Shown one piece after another: positions 11,931-24,337 of a stretch of DNA of 64,000 nucleotides. The position numbers were made by a program, and so were the translations under genes. Every line of letters starts with the position of its first letter. Position 1 is the stretch's first letter. Source of the DNA: Melieria omissa (lineage: Eukaryota > Arthropoda > Insecta > Diptera > Ulidiidae); assembly GCA_963971225.1 (NCBI GenBank), contig OZ020267.1:112347936-112411935 (forward strand). The letters run 5' to 3'. Under the pieces are notes generated by a model that did no database searches, was not told where the DNA came from, and saw only the letters and a program-made list of their open reading frames with translations.

Positions 11931-13161
11931 TAGGGGAATGGGTCCGGTTGTGGGCACCTTTTTGTTTTTGGCTCATAACTTTTTACCAAGTTCTTCTTAA
12001 TCGGACATATGGACATCTATGGAAAGCTAGAAACCTTAGCTAACAAGTAATGATAAAAGTAAATCGATTCCGTCAAATAGAAAATTTTTTTTTTTAATTT
12101 TGTAAAGTAGTCATTTTTAACAAAAATTTTTTTTTGGTTCGGTTGTGGGCACCCTTGGAAAATCTGCTGGAAACGAGGAAATATTAAGAAAAACCAACAC
12201 GAATATAGAAAAATATTAAGTTTTAATTATTTGAAGCACAATGCACGCATGTGAAGTAGCTGGTACGCATGTGGGCACATTTTAGATGGACGGGCATTTC
12301 AAAATGTAAGTGACCAAGTCATTCTCCTGGGCTGTCAAGAAGACCTAAAGTAAAATGAAATTCAACCTAATTAATCAACACTCTTCAAGTGCTGTGACGT
12401 GAAGAAGGTGGAAAACACCAGTCAACCTGATTCGATAACATCCACGAAAAGAAGAAAAAGAAGAAAACACCACCGTCGACAGCTTTGATGTCTCCGAAAT
12501 TTTCTTCCACCTTCTTTTTGTAGCGTTGGAGATTGGTTTGGGAAATCGCACACGCTGCGGCAGTCGATTTTATGGTTAGCTTATCTGCAGAACAATGTTA
12601 AATTACATCCAGCACATTAAAAAAATATCGGAGGATTTTTGTTATTTACCCTCGGAAGATATAGCTAAAACACTAAAAAAATGCTTTAAAAGACCATTTT
12701 CGATGAAATAACTTACCAAAACTTACAAAATCACTAAAAGACGGGTGCCCACAACCGAACTAATTGCGGTGCCCACAACCGAATTTGGCAGCCATTTTGA
12801 GAAGTAGTGAAAAATTTGTTCGGGGTAAACATATTGGTTGTAATCAATATTGGATCACAAAGTATAATAAATTAACTAAATAAAAATGCATTTTACTCGC
12901 CTTTTCGATGGATTCACTTCGATTTATGACACCATTTAAAATGTTTAAAAAAATTTGTGTCTTATTTTTTAAGCACAGAAAGATATATATGGTCCCAGCA
13001 CAAAGCAGGCGTGTATGTTCGACTCAGTATTTGGCACAAAAAGATCGTGGTTCCATAATGAACAAATGGCCTTAGTCAAAAAAACCCAGCCTGCTTTCTA
13101 TCAAAAGATACGAAGGGGTGCCCACAACCGAACTATGCCCACAACCGAACCTTTTACCCTA
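11931..13161. mobile_element. Pogo-type non-autonomous DNA transposon
   Basis: The ends are TA at 11931-11932 followed by GGGGAATGGGTCCGGTTGTG, and GAACCTTTTACCC followed by TA at 13160-13161. The right end inverted reads GGGTAAAAGGTTCGGTTGTG, so the terminal repeats agree around the word GGTTCGGTTGTGGGCACC. That word also recurs inside: once in the left part (near 12137) and, inverted, near 12742, 12760 and 13116-13150. A TA target and a helix-turn-helix remnant (separate entry) point to the pogo branch of Tc1/mariner. There is no catalytic domain. Confidence 0.72.
12400..12586 (-). pseudogene. Helix-turn-helix (psq/pogo-type) transposase remnant
   Basis: On the minus strand, after a possible splice acceptor CTGCAG, the frame reads DKLTIKSTAAACAISQTNLQ followed by RYKKKVEENFGDIKAVDGG. 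The spacing AA..C.IS.TNLQRY.KK fits the psq-type helix-turn-helix at the start of pogo-like transposases, in which two helices are joined by a short turn. After this the frame runs into a phenylalanine-rich stretch and stops. The catalytic DDE part is missing. The similarity is from pattern memory, not a search. Confidence 0.55.
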
Positions 13162-16100
13162 CTCTTTCTTGTACAACAACCCACAACATGGATAATAGTC
13201 CTTGAAGAGAGTATTGTCAACTGTTGTTCCACCCTGTTTGAGAGATATCTAGAATTTTCCTTTCGTCTGCTGGCAGTGTAAACAACATTTTCCTCGTTTT
13301 TGTTCTTCTCACGTTGTCATTTGGTGCTGACTGAGCCAGCCAACCCAGCCAGCAAAGTGCCACCAACAACATCTCCTGTGTTGTTAGTTGTTGCGAGAAA
13401 TATGTCACCGACGACTACAAAAACAACAACAACAGCCCTAATGGTAATGTGTTGCGGCCATTTTGTGGAGTGGCGGCTGCCGCCTGATGAAAAGCATTCT
13501 TGATCCTGTTGTCTGTTGATCTGGTCGTCTGCCGGTATGCAAATACCTCCGACCAGATAATATTTTCCTGTTGCAGGCAACTTGCACTTGGCACAATTTT
13601 GATGCAGTGTTGCATGTTTCTTGCGGCACAACACGAACCAACACAACGTTAGTGATTTCAACTTTTTTCTTGTTTTGATGTAGTTTTTGTTGTTCTTTCG
13701 ATACAAGAACTTAACTGCTCATCCAACTGATGGAAGGACATTGTTGAAAGATCTGAAATGAACGGAAATCGGGCGACAACCTGTCGACCAATGAGTTGAT
13801 GTTGTTGTTGTTTGTTGTTGCACAAAAGGTTAATTCATTTGCATGTGGACAATTGAAGTGTAGACAAGTTCAGCGCGTAGGCAGTGCTGGCAATTGTAAT
13901 GAAGTTTGTAAAAAATTTGTGTATGTGTGTGTTGATAAAATTGTGTGTTGTTATGGAAGAAATATGGAGAGATGAATTTGCTGTATGCCAATGCGACATG
14001 AGTTGCTGGGATCAATGAAATAACATCATTATGTGAGAGGTGATGATTGAAAAATATTTTGTAGAAAGTTTACTTGTGTCTGGGTGTGTTTTGAGCTAAT
14101 CAGCTGAATGTAAAGTTTTGATGTAAAGCTTGTAAAGTAAAATGATGCTGTTTGGAACAACATTAATCTGATTGTCGGTGCTTTACTGAAGATTTGAGTA
14201 AATCCTTTTCGAATACGGTTGGTATGAAAAATGGTGTTGCTCTGAGTAGTTGAATTTATCTGGGCGTCTATGTTGTACTGATGATTTCTGAAAACTTTTT
14301 ACCCAAATATTTAATGCCTTTGATTTATTCAAAAATTTATCTCTATATTTTTTCCCATGCAATAATTCCCCATTCAACATATAAAAACTGCCATCAATCG
14401 ATTTGCAACAATCTTCTGCTTGAACAATATTTGTTTGTTGTTGTAAAACATTTCTAATTTGATTGCTACATTATTAGATACGTTTGCCAAAGCCGCAATT
14501 ATGCCAATAAATTTGAAAAATCTGTTATGATTCATGCCATCGGACAATGTGTGAAAAGGAAAAATATCAGAAATGAATGCCGACCAAGCAATTTATTGGT
14601 GAAGCGGCATTAAGTTTGTTTTTCTTCGCAACTTGTTTACTGTCAGAACACGGCTGGCAGACCATCTTTTGCCAGTGGACGCGGCCATGCATCACTGTGC
14701 CACGGTTGCAATGCGGCGGACGGGCGGACTGGCCAGCATCGTTCGACGTTGTTCGTTCGCATTTGCGCGCATTTGGTCGCTTGTTATATGCGCTCAATTT
14801 AAAGCGGAGTGATTTACTTCAGCGGTGAAATGTGGCGGGCGAACAAAACTCAAACACACACACACACACACACTTTCATACTCTTGGTGGTTTGCAGCTT
14901 TTAAAATAAGGTGAACTCCCATTAAAAAAACGCAACCCACAACTTTTTCAAACAAACTGTACTAAGGCGCATTCTACACACACATACACACACAAACACA
15001 TACATAGAGCGTCACTAATACACACATGTGGATGGGGGGCTGCAATCGCGGTTGGGTTCTTGCCGCGGAGAAAAACTGAAACATAATTTGAGGAGCAAAC
15101 AATTCGCTCTATTCAGCAGGCTGCCGCTTTCCAGGATGGTAGCCAAGCAGGCAGACAGGCAGTCATTCATAAATCATATTTCTACACTGCTGCTACTCCG
15201 TTGGCGCTGCGCTGCGTTGCGCTAACTGCGCAAGCGGCCACTGCCAGTGCTCGCAGCGATGCATGCGGCAGCGGCTGTTGCCTGTTGGGAAGCGGCGAGG
15301 TTCGAGGCGGCATCAAACGGCGGCAGCAGCGGCTATTTTAAGGATATTTATCCTGACAGCGGATTTTTGATGGAAAAACTTTTGTAAATTGCTTTCAGGG
15401 GAATTTTCGTGTGCTGTGTACTCACACACCCATACACACAAACATAGACGTGTTTGAGTTGTTGCCGGCAGCCATTGTGTCTTGTTAGCAGCATTTGTGT
15501 AGTTTTGAGCGGCCGTAAGCAGCCAATGTTTCACAGAGGGATTTTTAAAATTTTGTAAAAATTGCTCAGACAAAATCAATGAAACCAGTAGTTTTCGAAT
15601 TTTCGAATTTCGAATTTTCGAATAGACAAAGCAGTAGTTTTCGAATTGTTTGTTCGAGAAGAAACCTTTAGACGAATTAACAGCTTGCTTGGTCTGTAAA
15701 TATAAAACTAAGATATCCCATAAAGCAGTCGTTATCAGACATCAAACATCAAGAATCAAACATTTTGCTTCCCATTTCAAGGGAGAACATTCAAATTCGC
15801 AGACTTCACCATATTTCACTTCAAGTTTCAACTCTTCTTTCAAACTTTCGAAGCACTACAGTTCAAGTAAGCTGCCCGAAAATGTTGATCCGCTTGCGAG
15901 TCCTTTTCAAATGCTGCTCTTTCTATTCCAATCAGGCATACGCGTAGCTCGCATAAATTAAGTGCATTTGTGTTGCTGTACACACATATGTACGCAAGTG
16001 TTGGCGTGTTGCTAATATGCTCTCGACTTGCAGCACGCAACGCCGACGGCCCGCAACTGCGCGCTTTGTGCCCGCGCCTGCATCGCCAAGTGGCCCACTG

Positions 16101-17606
16101 GCCGCATACCACGAACGCTGCTGCCGCTACGTTGGCGCTGTTTTGGTCAAACTTTCATAATGCTGTTTGTATATCCTTGTGCCAGGCACATCCTTGCGCA
16201 CAGGATGCGCTCAGTGTACAGTGTCCAGCCGCCCAACCGTGCCACCGGCACACGGCGATTGTGTGGCCTAGCTGCCGTTACTTCCATTGTGTCTATGCGC
16301 GCGCGTGTGTGTGTGTGTGTGTGCATAGTGGTTGTATGCTGACGAGAAAACACACACATACATATGTGTGTGTTTATGTGTGAGTGTGTTTGTGTTTGTA
16401 TTTGCGTTGGCATGCACATTTATTAAATCGACTTCTCATTTTTAATGATGCCAACTCAGCAGATCCCTTCTTGGCCACTTTAATATTATTAGCAAGTTTG
16501 CACTGATCTTTCATTGTTGTTGTTGTTTTTGCTGTGTAGCATCAGCTTGTTTTTATTGTTATAAAGGTAATTGCAGTGTTTTTACTTTGCCCAAATATTG
16601 ATACGAGATTTATGGTCATGTTCAACCAATAATTCCGCTTCATTTTGCTTTGGCAGCAGAGCAGAAAATTTCGCTATTTTATGAGCGGCAAAACTTCTCT
16701 CGGACTGGCAGCGCCATAAATTGCAACGAGCTCAACAAATAAAATAAATTTGCACAATTCAAGGAATTTTTCATTGGACTTGTCTATTGTAGATATTTGT
16801 TTTCTGTTGCAGTAAGAATGCGGCTAATTTAAGGAATTTGGCAATTATTGTCGTTGGCACCTTTTCTAAAATAAGCTTAACTCTTTTTTCGAAATCAATG
16901 ACATCAATAAAATAATAAAAAAATTTTAAAGAAACCTTTTTAATACCAAGCAGGCCTCTAAATTCTAAGGCTCCAAGTCTCTTAGGGTCTGCTATGCGCC
17001 TTAAAGTAGGCTTCATTTTCGTTTCAATTACGTATTTCCTGCACGAAACGCCTCAAAACGAGTTCCATACATTTTTTTTACAAATCCAGAAAGCTTTATA
17101 TGCAACGGAAATGTCTCCTATTTTATATGCATACAAATTTCCGGGATAATTTTTCCTTGAATAATCATCTGGCTTCACAGAATGCACACTAACATACATA
17201 TTAAAACATAAGTGACAGCTTTGCATTACAAATTTAATTTGTTTCACCACATTACAAAAAAAAAAAACTAAATGAATAAAGCACGAATACAAAACATGTT
17301 TGTAGGTTGGTAGCAATCCGCCTTCTGGAGAGCGAATACGTCTCGCATCTGAATTCTGTCACATCCTCGCGCATTCATTAAAAACACCAAATTAACAAAA
17401 TGAAAGGGGAAAAGAATGCAGGCAGTGCGCAAAAAGCTCATGTCATGCATACACACCAGCCGAGAACAACGTTAAGTACAACAAAATACGAATAAGCGTA
17501 AAATTTTAGCATATTAAACAATTTCGTATTTCTGCATCCTCCGACTTGGACTCGAGTCTGTGGTGGAATACACTCAACATTGGGTTGATAGTTTGTGATA
17601 GGAATC
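13162..17606. other. Intergenic, microsatellites and GC-richer blocks
   Basis: No gene is supported. The stretch holds CA runs (14851-14872, 14980-15004, 16302-16324, 16350-16395), GTT runs (13799-13825, 16514-16528), a small TTCGAATTTTCGAATT tandem at 15593-15645, and GC-richer blocks at about 14640-14830, 15110-15330 and 16020-16290. Open frames in these blocks occur on both strands and carry no motif. Confidence 0.5.
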
Positions 17607-18538
17607 AGACTAAGACTAAGACTAAGACTAAGACTAAGACTAAGACTAAGACTAAGACTAAGACTAAGACTAAGACTAAGACTAAGACTAAGACTAAGAC
17701 TAAGACTAAGACTAAGACTAAGACTAAGACTAAGACTAAGACTAAGACTAAGACTAAGACTAAGACTAAGACTAAGACTAAGACTAAGACTAAGACTAAG
17801 ACTAAGACTAAGACTAAGACTAAGACTAAGACTAAGACTAAGACTAAGACTAAGACTAAGACTAAGACTAAGACTAAGACTAAGACTAAGACTAAGACTA
17901 AGACTAAGACTAAGACTAAGACTAAGACTAAGACTAAGACTAAGACTAAGACTAAGACTAAGACTAAGACTAAGACTAAGACTAAGACTAAGACTAAGAC
18001 TAAGACTAAGACTAAGACTAAGACTAAGACTAAGACTAAGACTAAGACTAAGACTAAGACTAAGACTAAGACTAAGACTAAGACTAAGACTAAGACTAAG
18101 ACTAAGACTAAGACTAAGACTAAGACTAAGACTAAGACTAAGACTAAGACTAAGACTAAGACTAAGACTAAGACTAAGACTAAGACTAAGACTAAGACTA
18201 AGACTAAGACTAAGACTAAGACTAAGACTAAGACTAAGACTAAGACTAAGACTAAGACTAAGACTAAGACTAAGACTAAGACTAAGACTAAGACTAAGAC
18301 TAAGACTAAGACTAAGACTAAGACTAAGACTAAGACTAAGACTAAGACTAAGACTAAGACTAAGACTAAGACTAAGACTAAGACTAAGACTAAGACTAAG
18401 ACTAAGACTAAGACTAAGACTAAGACTAAGACTAAGACTAAGACTAAGACTAAGACTAAGACTAAGGCTAAGACTAAGACTAAGACTAAGACTAAGACTA
18501 AGACTAAGACTAAGACTAAGACTAAGACTAAGACTAAG
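17607..18538. repeat. (ACTAAG)n hexanucleotide array, ~155 copies
   Basis: 932 bp of an uninterrupted hexamer, ACTAAG on the plus strand and CTTAGT on the minus strand. Only one base differs from the pattern in the whole array (A to G at 18467). The array ends abruptly at both edges in ordinary sequence. Two of three frames per strand are open through it and give Lys-Thr, Arg-Leu or Leu-Ser dipeptide repeats, so long open frames here are artefacts of the repeat. Confidence 0.97.
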
Positions 18539-20739
18539 CTGATCCCAACTTTTGCTTTGAGTGTGCGCCTTGTAGGTTTTTAGCTGCAAACAAAGGCAGC
18601 ATGTGTGCCTTTTTTGCATCGCCGTCGTTGTTGGTGTTATTCTTGGCGTGAAGCATATGTTGCAACTGCCCCAGTAAACTTAATTAAAAATGCACGCGCA
18701 TAATTATGGATGCATTTTAAGGATTTCAGCCTTTTTTCTATGGCATGCAACTAACACAAACATACACACACACACTCGCAGGCTCAGATATCTGTACTGA
18801 ATAACTTAATATGTAAAAACGAAAATGCTCAAAGAAAATTATGGAAAAATAAGCAAATGCTAAAGAGATCGGTGGCTGCGGCGGGGTGAACAGAGAATAG
18901 TGGAAGGTTGGCGGTTTTAAAAAGAAAAGGCTGGCAAAAAGGACGAAGGGAAAAGGAATGTAAAAATTGTGCAGCGCCTTTCACAACGAGCGACCGCAGC
19001 AGGCGGCATTTGCGGTGCAGTGGGCGAACGGGCGAGCGGTCGACAGTGAATGCGGCGCAAAGCCAGCGCTGCTGATGACTTGAGCCGCAGCAGTAAATTA
19101 TTTTTATGCTGTCAGTCAGGCTGCAGTTACTGGCACACATGGCCAGCATCAACACAGTATCGTCGACAACGACAGCAACAGCAATAACAGCAACAACAAC
19201 AATAATAATAGCACATGCAAAAGGAGTAGCTAACATCGTCAGCAGCGGCATGTGGCAAAAGTGCCTTTGGCCCGTCATACAAATTTAGCGGCAGCTAAAT
19301 GCGGGCAACACCTTTTCGAAGCATTTTTTATGCGCATGTGTGCGTGTGTGGGTTTGTGAGTGTGCGTGCGCATGTAGCTAAACATGTGTCCCGTTTATTA
19401 TTTATGCAGCTCATGCGAGAATTTCCACATGCAACGCTGCAGTCGCGGCCCACCTCGTGCAACGCTTCGTCGCATCTGCGTTTGCACAGTAGCAACACTG
19501 TTTTTTGCCGCATCTCTCAGCCTCGCCCGTTGCTGTGGCATTTCATTTTAATTTATTTTATTTCATTTTGTTTTTGTGAGATTTTAACGAAAACTTTTAG
19601 CTGGCAAAATTTATGCGCAAAATTATGTTAGTTTTTGTTTAGCATTTTATTAATTCAGCAACACCGAAGGACATGCGGCGAGCGGATGGGGGCGAAATGC
19701 GTTTGTTGCTTGAAGCGAAAACTTCTTTTAATTTGCAGTCGTTTTGCTTTGGAGTAAATGAATAGTTAAAGATGAAAACAAATATATGTAAAATTGTGCG
19801 AGCTTGGTGAAAAAGGTGATTATTCGATCGTTTTCAATTAGGGCTAAACGAAGTCAATTGCTGGTGATAGGACGTGAAAATTTGTTGCGTAATTGCAGCA
19901 AGTTTCTGTATTAGTAAGTAGTTGAGTATTTATATTTATATGTGTCTTTGAATGATAGGACCCAAAGACCAAGTTGCGAGTGTTGGATTCAAACTAAATC
20001 TAAATTACCTAAAAAGAAACCATTTTGTCTATTGTTAAAGTCTTCTTTCGACTACAACTTTGTTCTTAAATGTTCTTAAAGTATGTTCTTAAAGTATGCG
20101 CACCTAAAGTAAAGTTTTACGCCCTTTCCTAGAAACGCATTGAGTGCTTTTTATTAGACAATTATTGACACAATGACAACATGATGCTGACAATTAAGGC
20201 AACAAATGTGTTAACTATTCAAAAATATTTGCACAATTTAACACCACTAAATTTGTCAACAAAAACACACACACACACACACACACGCATCTCTGCCTGA
20301 TAGATGTTTGCATACTTTAAATTGGAGCAGAATTGCAGAATGCCCACCTACGAAATAAAACAATTAAATTCAAAATAAATAAATATTTACTTAAATTATA
20401 ATTGATTATTTGTATAATTAAATATTTTAGCAAACCATTATCGTTGAAAATAGCACTAAAAACCTGCTACAACAATAACAAAAACATCAGCAACAACAAT
20501 AACAATAGCAATCAGCTCAAAATCAGACACAATAACGACAATTAAAACTATTATTTCATTAGCACGCTCACATATACCAACACACACACACACACATACT
20601 CACTCACCCTTATACAATAAATAAATATATTGTATAGAATTGTTTGTGTATATTGTGTGACATATTGTGAAATTCTCACATAAATTGTGCTGTAAGTTAT
20701 AAAATAAAAATTTTGCCACATTTCATACGCTTCAATATT
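18539..20739. other. Intergenic, microsatellites
   Basis: No gene is supported. It includes a GC-richer block at 18985-19090, a CAACAA/AATAAT run at 19165-19210, GT runs at 19340-19375, a TGTTCTTAAAGTA triplicate at about 20062-20098, and CA runs at 20264-20287 and 20580-20595. Confidence 0.55.
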
Positions 20740-21901
20740 TACCCTGCCGGCAACTCAATTAACTTTTAACGCACTTTAATCTAACTAATTCTCAACTAGT
20801 TGTGGTTGATAGTTGGATTATTTTCAATGGAGCCAACTGACTATTTTAACATGGCGATGGCCTAGGCAGTAGTCAATTGTCCGACTCTGCATGACTTTTC
20901 AACTAACTTAAAGTTAGTTATTTAAAAGTTAGTTAAAAGTTATCTAATTTGTGGTTAGCTATAAACTAATTACATTTCAGTTAGCTTCAAGTTGACTTTA
21001 TTTAAATCAGCTATAACTCAACTATTAGTTAATACGTCTTTATCCATAAAAACGGATATTTCTATGATTGTTTTGTAAATTTAAAATTTTTGTATTTCCT
21101 TTTTTATTTGAAAAATGTTTAAATACCTAACAACTCTTGAAAACACTTGCGAAATGGCCTATTTTTAAAATACCAATCACCGATTGTTTCTTTTAATGCA
21201 TTTTTTGTTGGACAATTTTTTCGGAACAATTTTCTTGGACACAAATATTTTCAATATAAATTCCGCTTTGGCTCTGCACATTAGCAGAGGAACAGGTGGC
21301 ATCTGATTTACCAATATTACATGAATTTAATTTATTTGAATACGAATCCATTTCCTTTTCCAAAAGCCTTCTTAACTTTCTTTTGCTTGCACCTCTCATT
21401 TTGGCTTAGCTTAAATAATGAAAACTAAAGCAATCACTTGAAATAATTATATAAAATTGTTTAACAATTCACGTTTTTTAATTTAGTTTTACACTTAGAT
21501 TTCAATTAATTTTATTTCGCTGGACTGCGACCGCACGCACGAGGCTAAAGCACTGATTATGATTTCATAATGCACGAAAGAAAATTACAAATATGTAAAA
21601 TAAAATTCCAAAGAGCAAAAAAACAAACAACAATTAACTGTTTTTTAATTTCTATGCCACAGACGCACGCATTAAATTTGGGTGGGTTCTGCATTACTTT
21701 GCAGTTAGCTTATAGTTAGTGACATAAAATCGCATAAGAACAAATAGCAATTAATTGTTCTTTAAAATATGCCAAAAAGCAAAAGTTGCATTGTTTTTTG
21801 GGAAGTTCTGCATTACTTTGTAGTTAGCTTATAGTTAGGTCATGAAAGTTAACTAGAAGTGAGTTATTTTTGTAGTCGACTACCGAATTGCTTGCAGGGT
21901 A
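20740..21901. mobile_element. Unclassified TIR DNA transposon, ~1.16 kb
   Basis: The left end reads TACCCTGCCGGCAAC. The right end, inverted, reads TACCCTGCAAGCAATTC. The first eight bases agree fully and the next seven mostly agree. TA at each extreme edge may be the duplicated target. The inside holds a tandem duplication of about 120 bp (21602-21840, with the shared word AGTTAGCTTATAGTTAG) and a 68-codon open frame on the minus strand. The superfamily cannot be decided from the ends alone. Confidence 0.6.
21193..21399 (-). CDS. Short basic ORF in the TIR element, possible transposase 5' exon
   Basis: A 68-codon frame starts with an ATG at 21399 and begins MRGASKRKLRRLLEKEMDSY. The basic, helical start resembles the N-terminal leader of several insect transposon-encoded proteins. 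The rest is serine-, asparagine- and cysteine-rich without a recognised domain. It lies wholly within a terminal-inverted-repeat element. No catalytic domain follows, so the copy is probably a fragment. It may also be a chance frame. Confidence 0.3.
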   Translation of the reverse strand: MRGASKRKLRRLLEKEMDSYSNKLNSCNIGKSDATCSSANVQSQSGIYIENICVQENCSEKIVQQKMH

Positions 21902-22289
21902 CATTCGAATCGTTTGCATGTGTGTTGACACATGTGGAATTTGATTAATTTCTAAATGAGCTGACCGAATGAATTGATATTTAACATTTGCAGCAATTTG
22001 TTTTAATCAACGCGTTGCACTAATGTGCGCAGGACGCGACGTCAAGTGGGGTTTGTATATTTTTCATTGCTTTTAAAAAATTTCAAACAATTTGAATGAA
22101 AAATTGGGCAATTTATTTACAATATTTATTATAATTTTTATAATTTTTTTTTAATACATAATTCATACAAAATTAGGTAATAAGGCCCACTTCAGGCCAA
22201 AGATTGAAATTAAAGTTGTACCACATAAGGAAATTTTGTTTGATATTTGAGGTTAGGACATGAACTATCCATGAACATCCAGTGATTTG
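21902..22289. other. Intergenic, AT-rich
   Basis: Nothing recognisable. AT-rich DNA that leads into the truncated mariner. The 5' part of that mariner is not visible here. Confidence 0.5.
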
Positions 22290-22960
22290 ATAAAACTATC
22301 TATCAACTATCCTTGAGCCTTTTCTGGATCGGTTTGTGACAGGTGACGAGAAATGGATTCTGTACAACAATGTTCAATGAAAACGAACATGGAAACAGGC
22401 ACACGAGAAGGCGGAACCGGTCTCCAAAGGTGGATTGCATCCGATGAAGGTGTTGCCGTGTGTTTGGTGGGATATCTGATGAGTAATATATTGAGCTCTT
22501 GCCCGTTGGCGAAACAATCAGCAATTCGCCCAATTAAAGAAAGCAATTGAAGAAAAACGTCCAATTTTGGCCAATCGCAAAGGAGTCCTCTTCCACCACG
22601 ACAACACCAGACCACATGTTGCAAAACCGACTCTGTCCAAACTGAAGCAGATGAACTGGGAAATCATGTCGCATTCTCCATATTCACCAGACATCGCGCC
22701 TTCGGATTACCACTTATTCCCATCATTGCAGAACAATTTGAATCGAAAAAGATTTAAAACCGTGGACGACGTTAAAAAGCACCTTGTCCTCTTTTTTAAC
22801 GAAAAAACGCGTGATTTTTATGAATCCGACATCCGATCGTTGAGAGTGGATTGCCGAACATAATGGCGAATACATATTTAATTCAAAAGATTTTGTTTTG
22901 AAAAATTTCAATTTGAGTTTTGACCTCAAATCGGGCACGAACTTATGCACTCATCCAATA
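22290..22960 (+). pseudogene. Mariner (DD34D) transposase, 5'-truncated
   Basis: From about 22297 the plus strand encodes FLDRFVTGDEKWILYNNVQ (first catalytic Asp in GDEKW), then after stops and small shifts the intact frame 22567-22863. That frame has HHDNTRPHV and YSPDIAPSDYHLF, with exactly 34 residues between the second and third Asp, the DD34D signature of mariner. The 3' end at about 22926-22957 reads, inverted, ATTGGATGAGTGCATAAGTT, a typical terminal repeat. The DNA-binding half and left terminal repeat are missing and several in-frame stops occur. It is a dead copy. Confidence 0.88.
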
Positions 22961-23619
22961 ACACTGATCAACAGCTTTTCTGGGTTTGACATCAGTTCTA
23001 GGGTAATTAGGTACCGCTGATTTCGAATCCGCAAACCGTTTTTAAAACTTAGTTTCCGTTTTCGCAAAAAATGGGCGTGTCACTTTTTCGGATTTTCCCT
23101 TTCTTTCTTCACGTTTGGAATTATAATTTCTAAACCAATAAACCGGTTGACATGGTTTTTACTTTGTGGCATTTACAACACCTCACGGCTTCTTTTTCAA
23201 TGTAATTTATTTTTATAAGTTTTACGATTTCGCGGTAATTGGACCTCAAAGTCGGAAAATATGGAATTTCAAGGCGTTTTCTTGGATGGACAAAAACATG
23301 CAAATTTTTCTTAAATCTATTTATTAATGAGTTAGGTGTTAAATGAAAGCGGAAACATCAAATAATACAACACAGCCAAATTATTTGGCGTGGTTCCCAT
23401 TCTTATCGAAATAATAGTAAAAATGTGCCATCGTGATTTTCATCACTTTTCCTACTTTTTCCTTAAGGTAAAACTTGTTAGAGCACAGAAATTGAAAGCT
23501 GAATCATAAGTCATCAGTCAGAATGCTCTTACTACTTCTGAAAAGGCCTGTGGAGCAAATCAATTAGATTTTTGTATGGAACTTCAATCAGGAAGTCAAT
23601 AATATAGACTGACTTGAAT
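22961..23619. other. Intergenic, no gene seen
   Basis: No coding signal or clear repeat boundaries. Confidence 0.5.
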
Positions 23620-23995
23620 TCATCTCTGGCATCTGACTTAGATTTTCTTTATTCCTCACTTTCCTGCTCACTAAAAGAGCTGCAATCGAAGTTCCAACTG
23701 ACTGGTTCTATTCTATTCTGAAGAGGACACTTGAGGCATCTGACTTAGTCTCTTCTTACTTCTTAGTAAAAGAACTGTGGCATCTGAGTTGACATCTTTT
23801 CATTCTCCCTACTAAAAGAGCTGTAATCGAAGTTCCAACTGACTGGATCTATTCTATTCTGAGGCATCTGACTTATAATCTTCTTACTTCTTACTAACAG
23901 AACTGTCTCTAGAGTCTGTCTGTCTCTGTCTAGAGTCTCTTTATTCTTCTCACTAAAAGAGCTATGACCGAAGTTCCAACTGTGAGGACCCATTT
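23620..23995. repeat. Tandem repeat, period ~140 bp, about three units
   Basis: The words GGCATCTGACTTA, TTCTTACTTCTTA, CTAAAAGAGCTG, ATCGAAGTTCCAACTGACTG and TCTATTCTATTCTGA recur in order near 23620-23740, 23735-23870 and 23870-23980. The last unit is incomplete. It contains a CTGTCT triplet near 23913-23935. Non-coding. Confidence 0.75.
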
Positions 23996-24282
23996 TATTT
24001 AAAACCCCAACGTATAGCGACCTCTCAGGTACATTGTGACTGTACCAACTTTTTGTCTTTTCGGTTGTGTATGATTTGAAAACTTGCCCAATTAGATTTG
24101 GTACATTGACACGTGTTCATTACATTTCACATAGTTTGAGTTGATTTTCATGCAATATTTGTGCTGTGCAAATTGCAATTATCACATCAAATGAGCTCAC
24201 GTCGAAGTGATGAAAGCATTTAGGAGGCAAACTTTCAGTGTAAGTCTCACTTTTGCCGTTGACGACAAGGCACAGCAGCACA
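23996..24282 (+). promoter_or_regulatory. Upstream region of the TIL-peptide gene
   Basis: An initiator-like TCAGTGT lies at 24236-24242, about 46 bases before the start codon. No TATA box is seen 25-35 bases upstream of it. The start context is GCACAATGA. The promoter call is a guess from position and this one motif. Confidence 0.3.
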
Positions 24283-24337
24283 ATGAAGTCGTATATTTGG
24301 CTGCTTGGACTGATGGCCTGTCTTTCTGTAGCAACAG
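24283..24337 (+). CDS. TIL gene exon 1 (signal peptide)
   Basis: Encodes MKSYIWLLGLMACLSVAT and the first base of codon 19. It ends at CAACAG|GTAAAT. The hydrophobic core LLGLMACLSVA fits secretion with cleavage after about residue 19. Confidence 0.82.

Noticed and set aside
17438..18619. Long open frames (up to 393 codons) across 17.4-18.6 kb
   Set aside because: They are translations of the ACTAAG hexamer (Lys-Thr, Arg-Leu, Leu-Ser repeats) that happens to lack stops in most frames.
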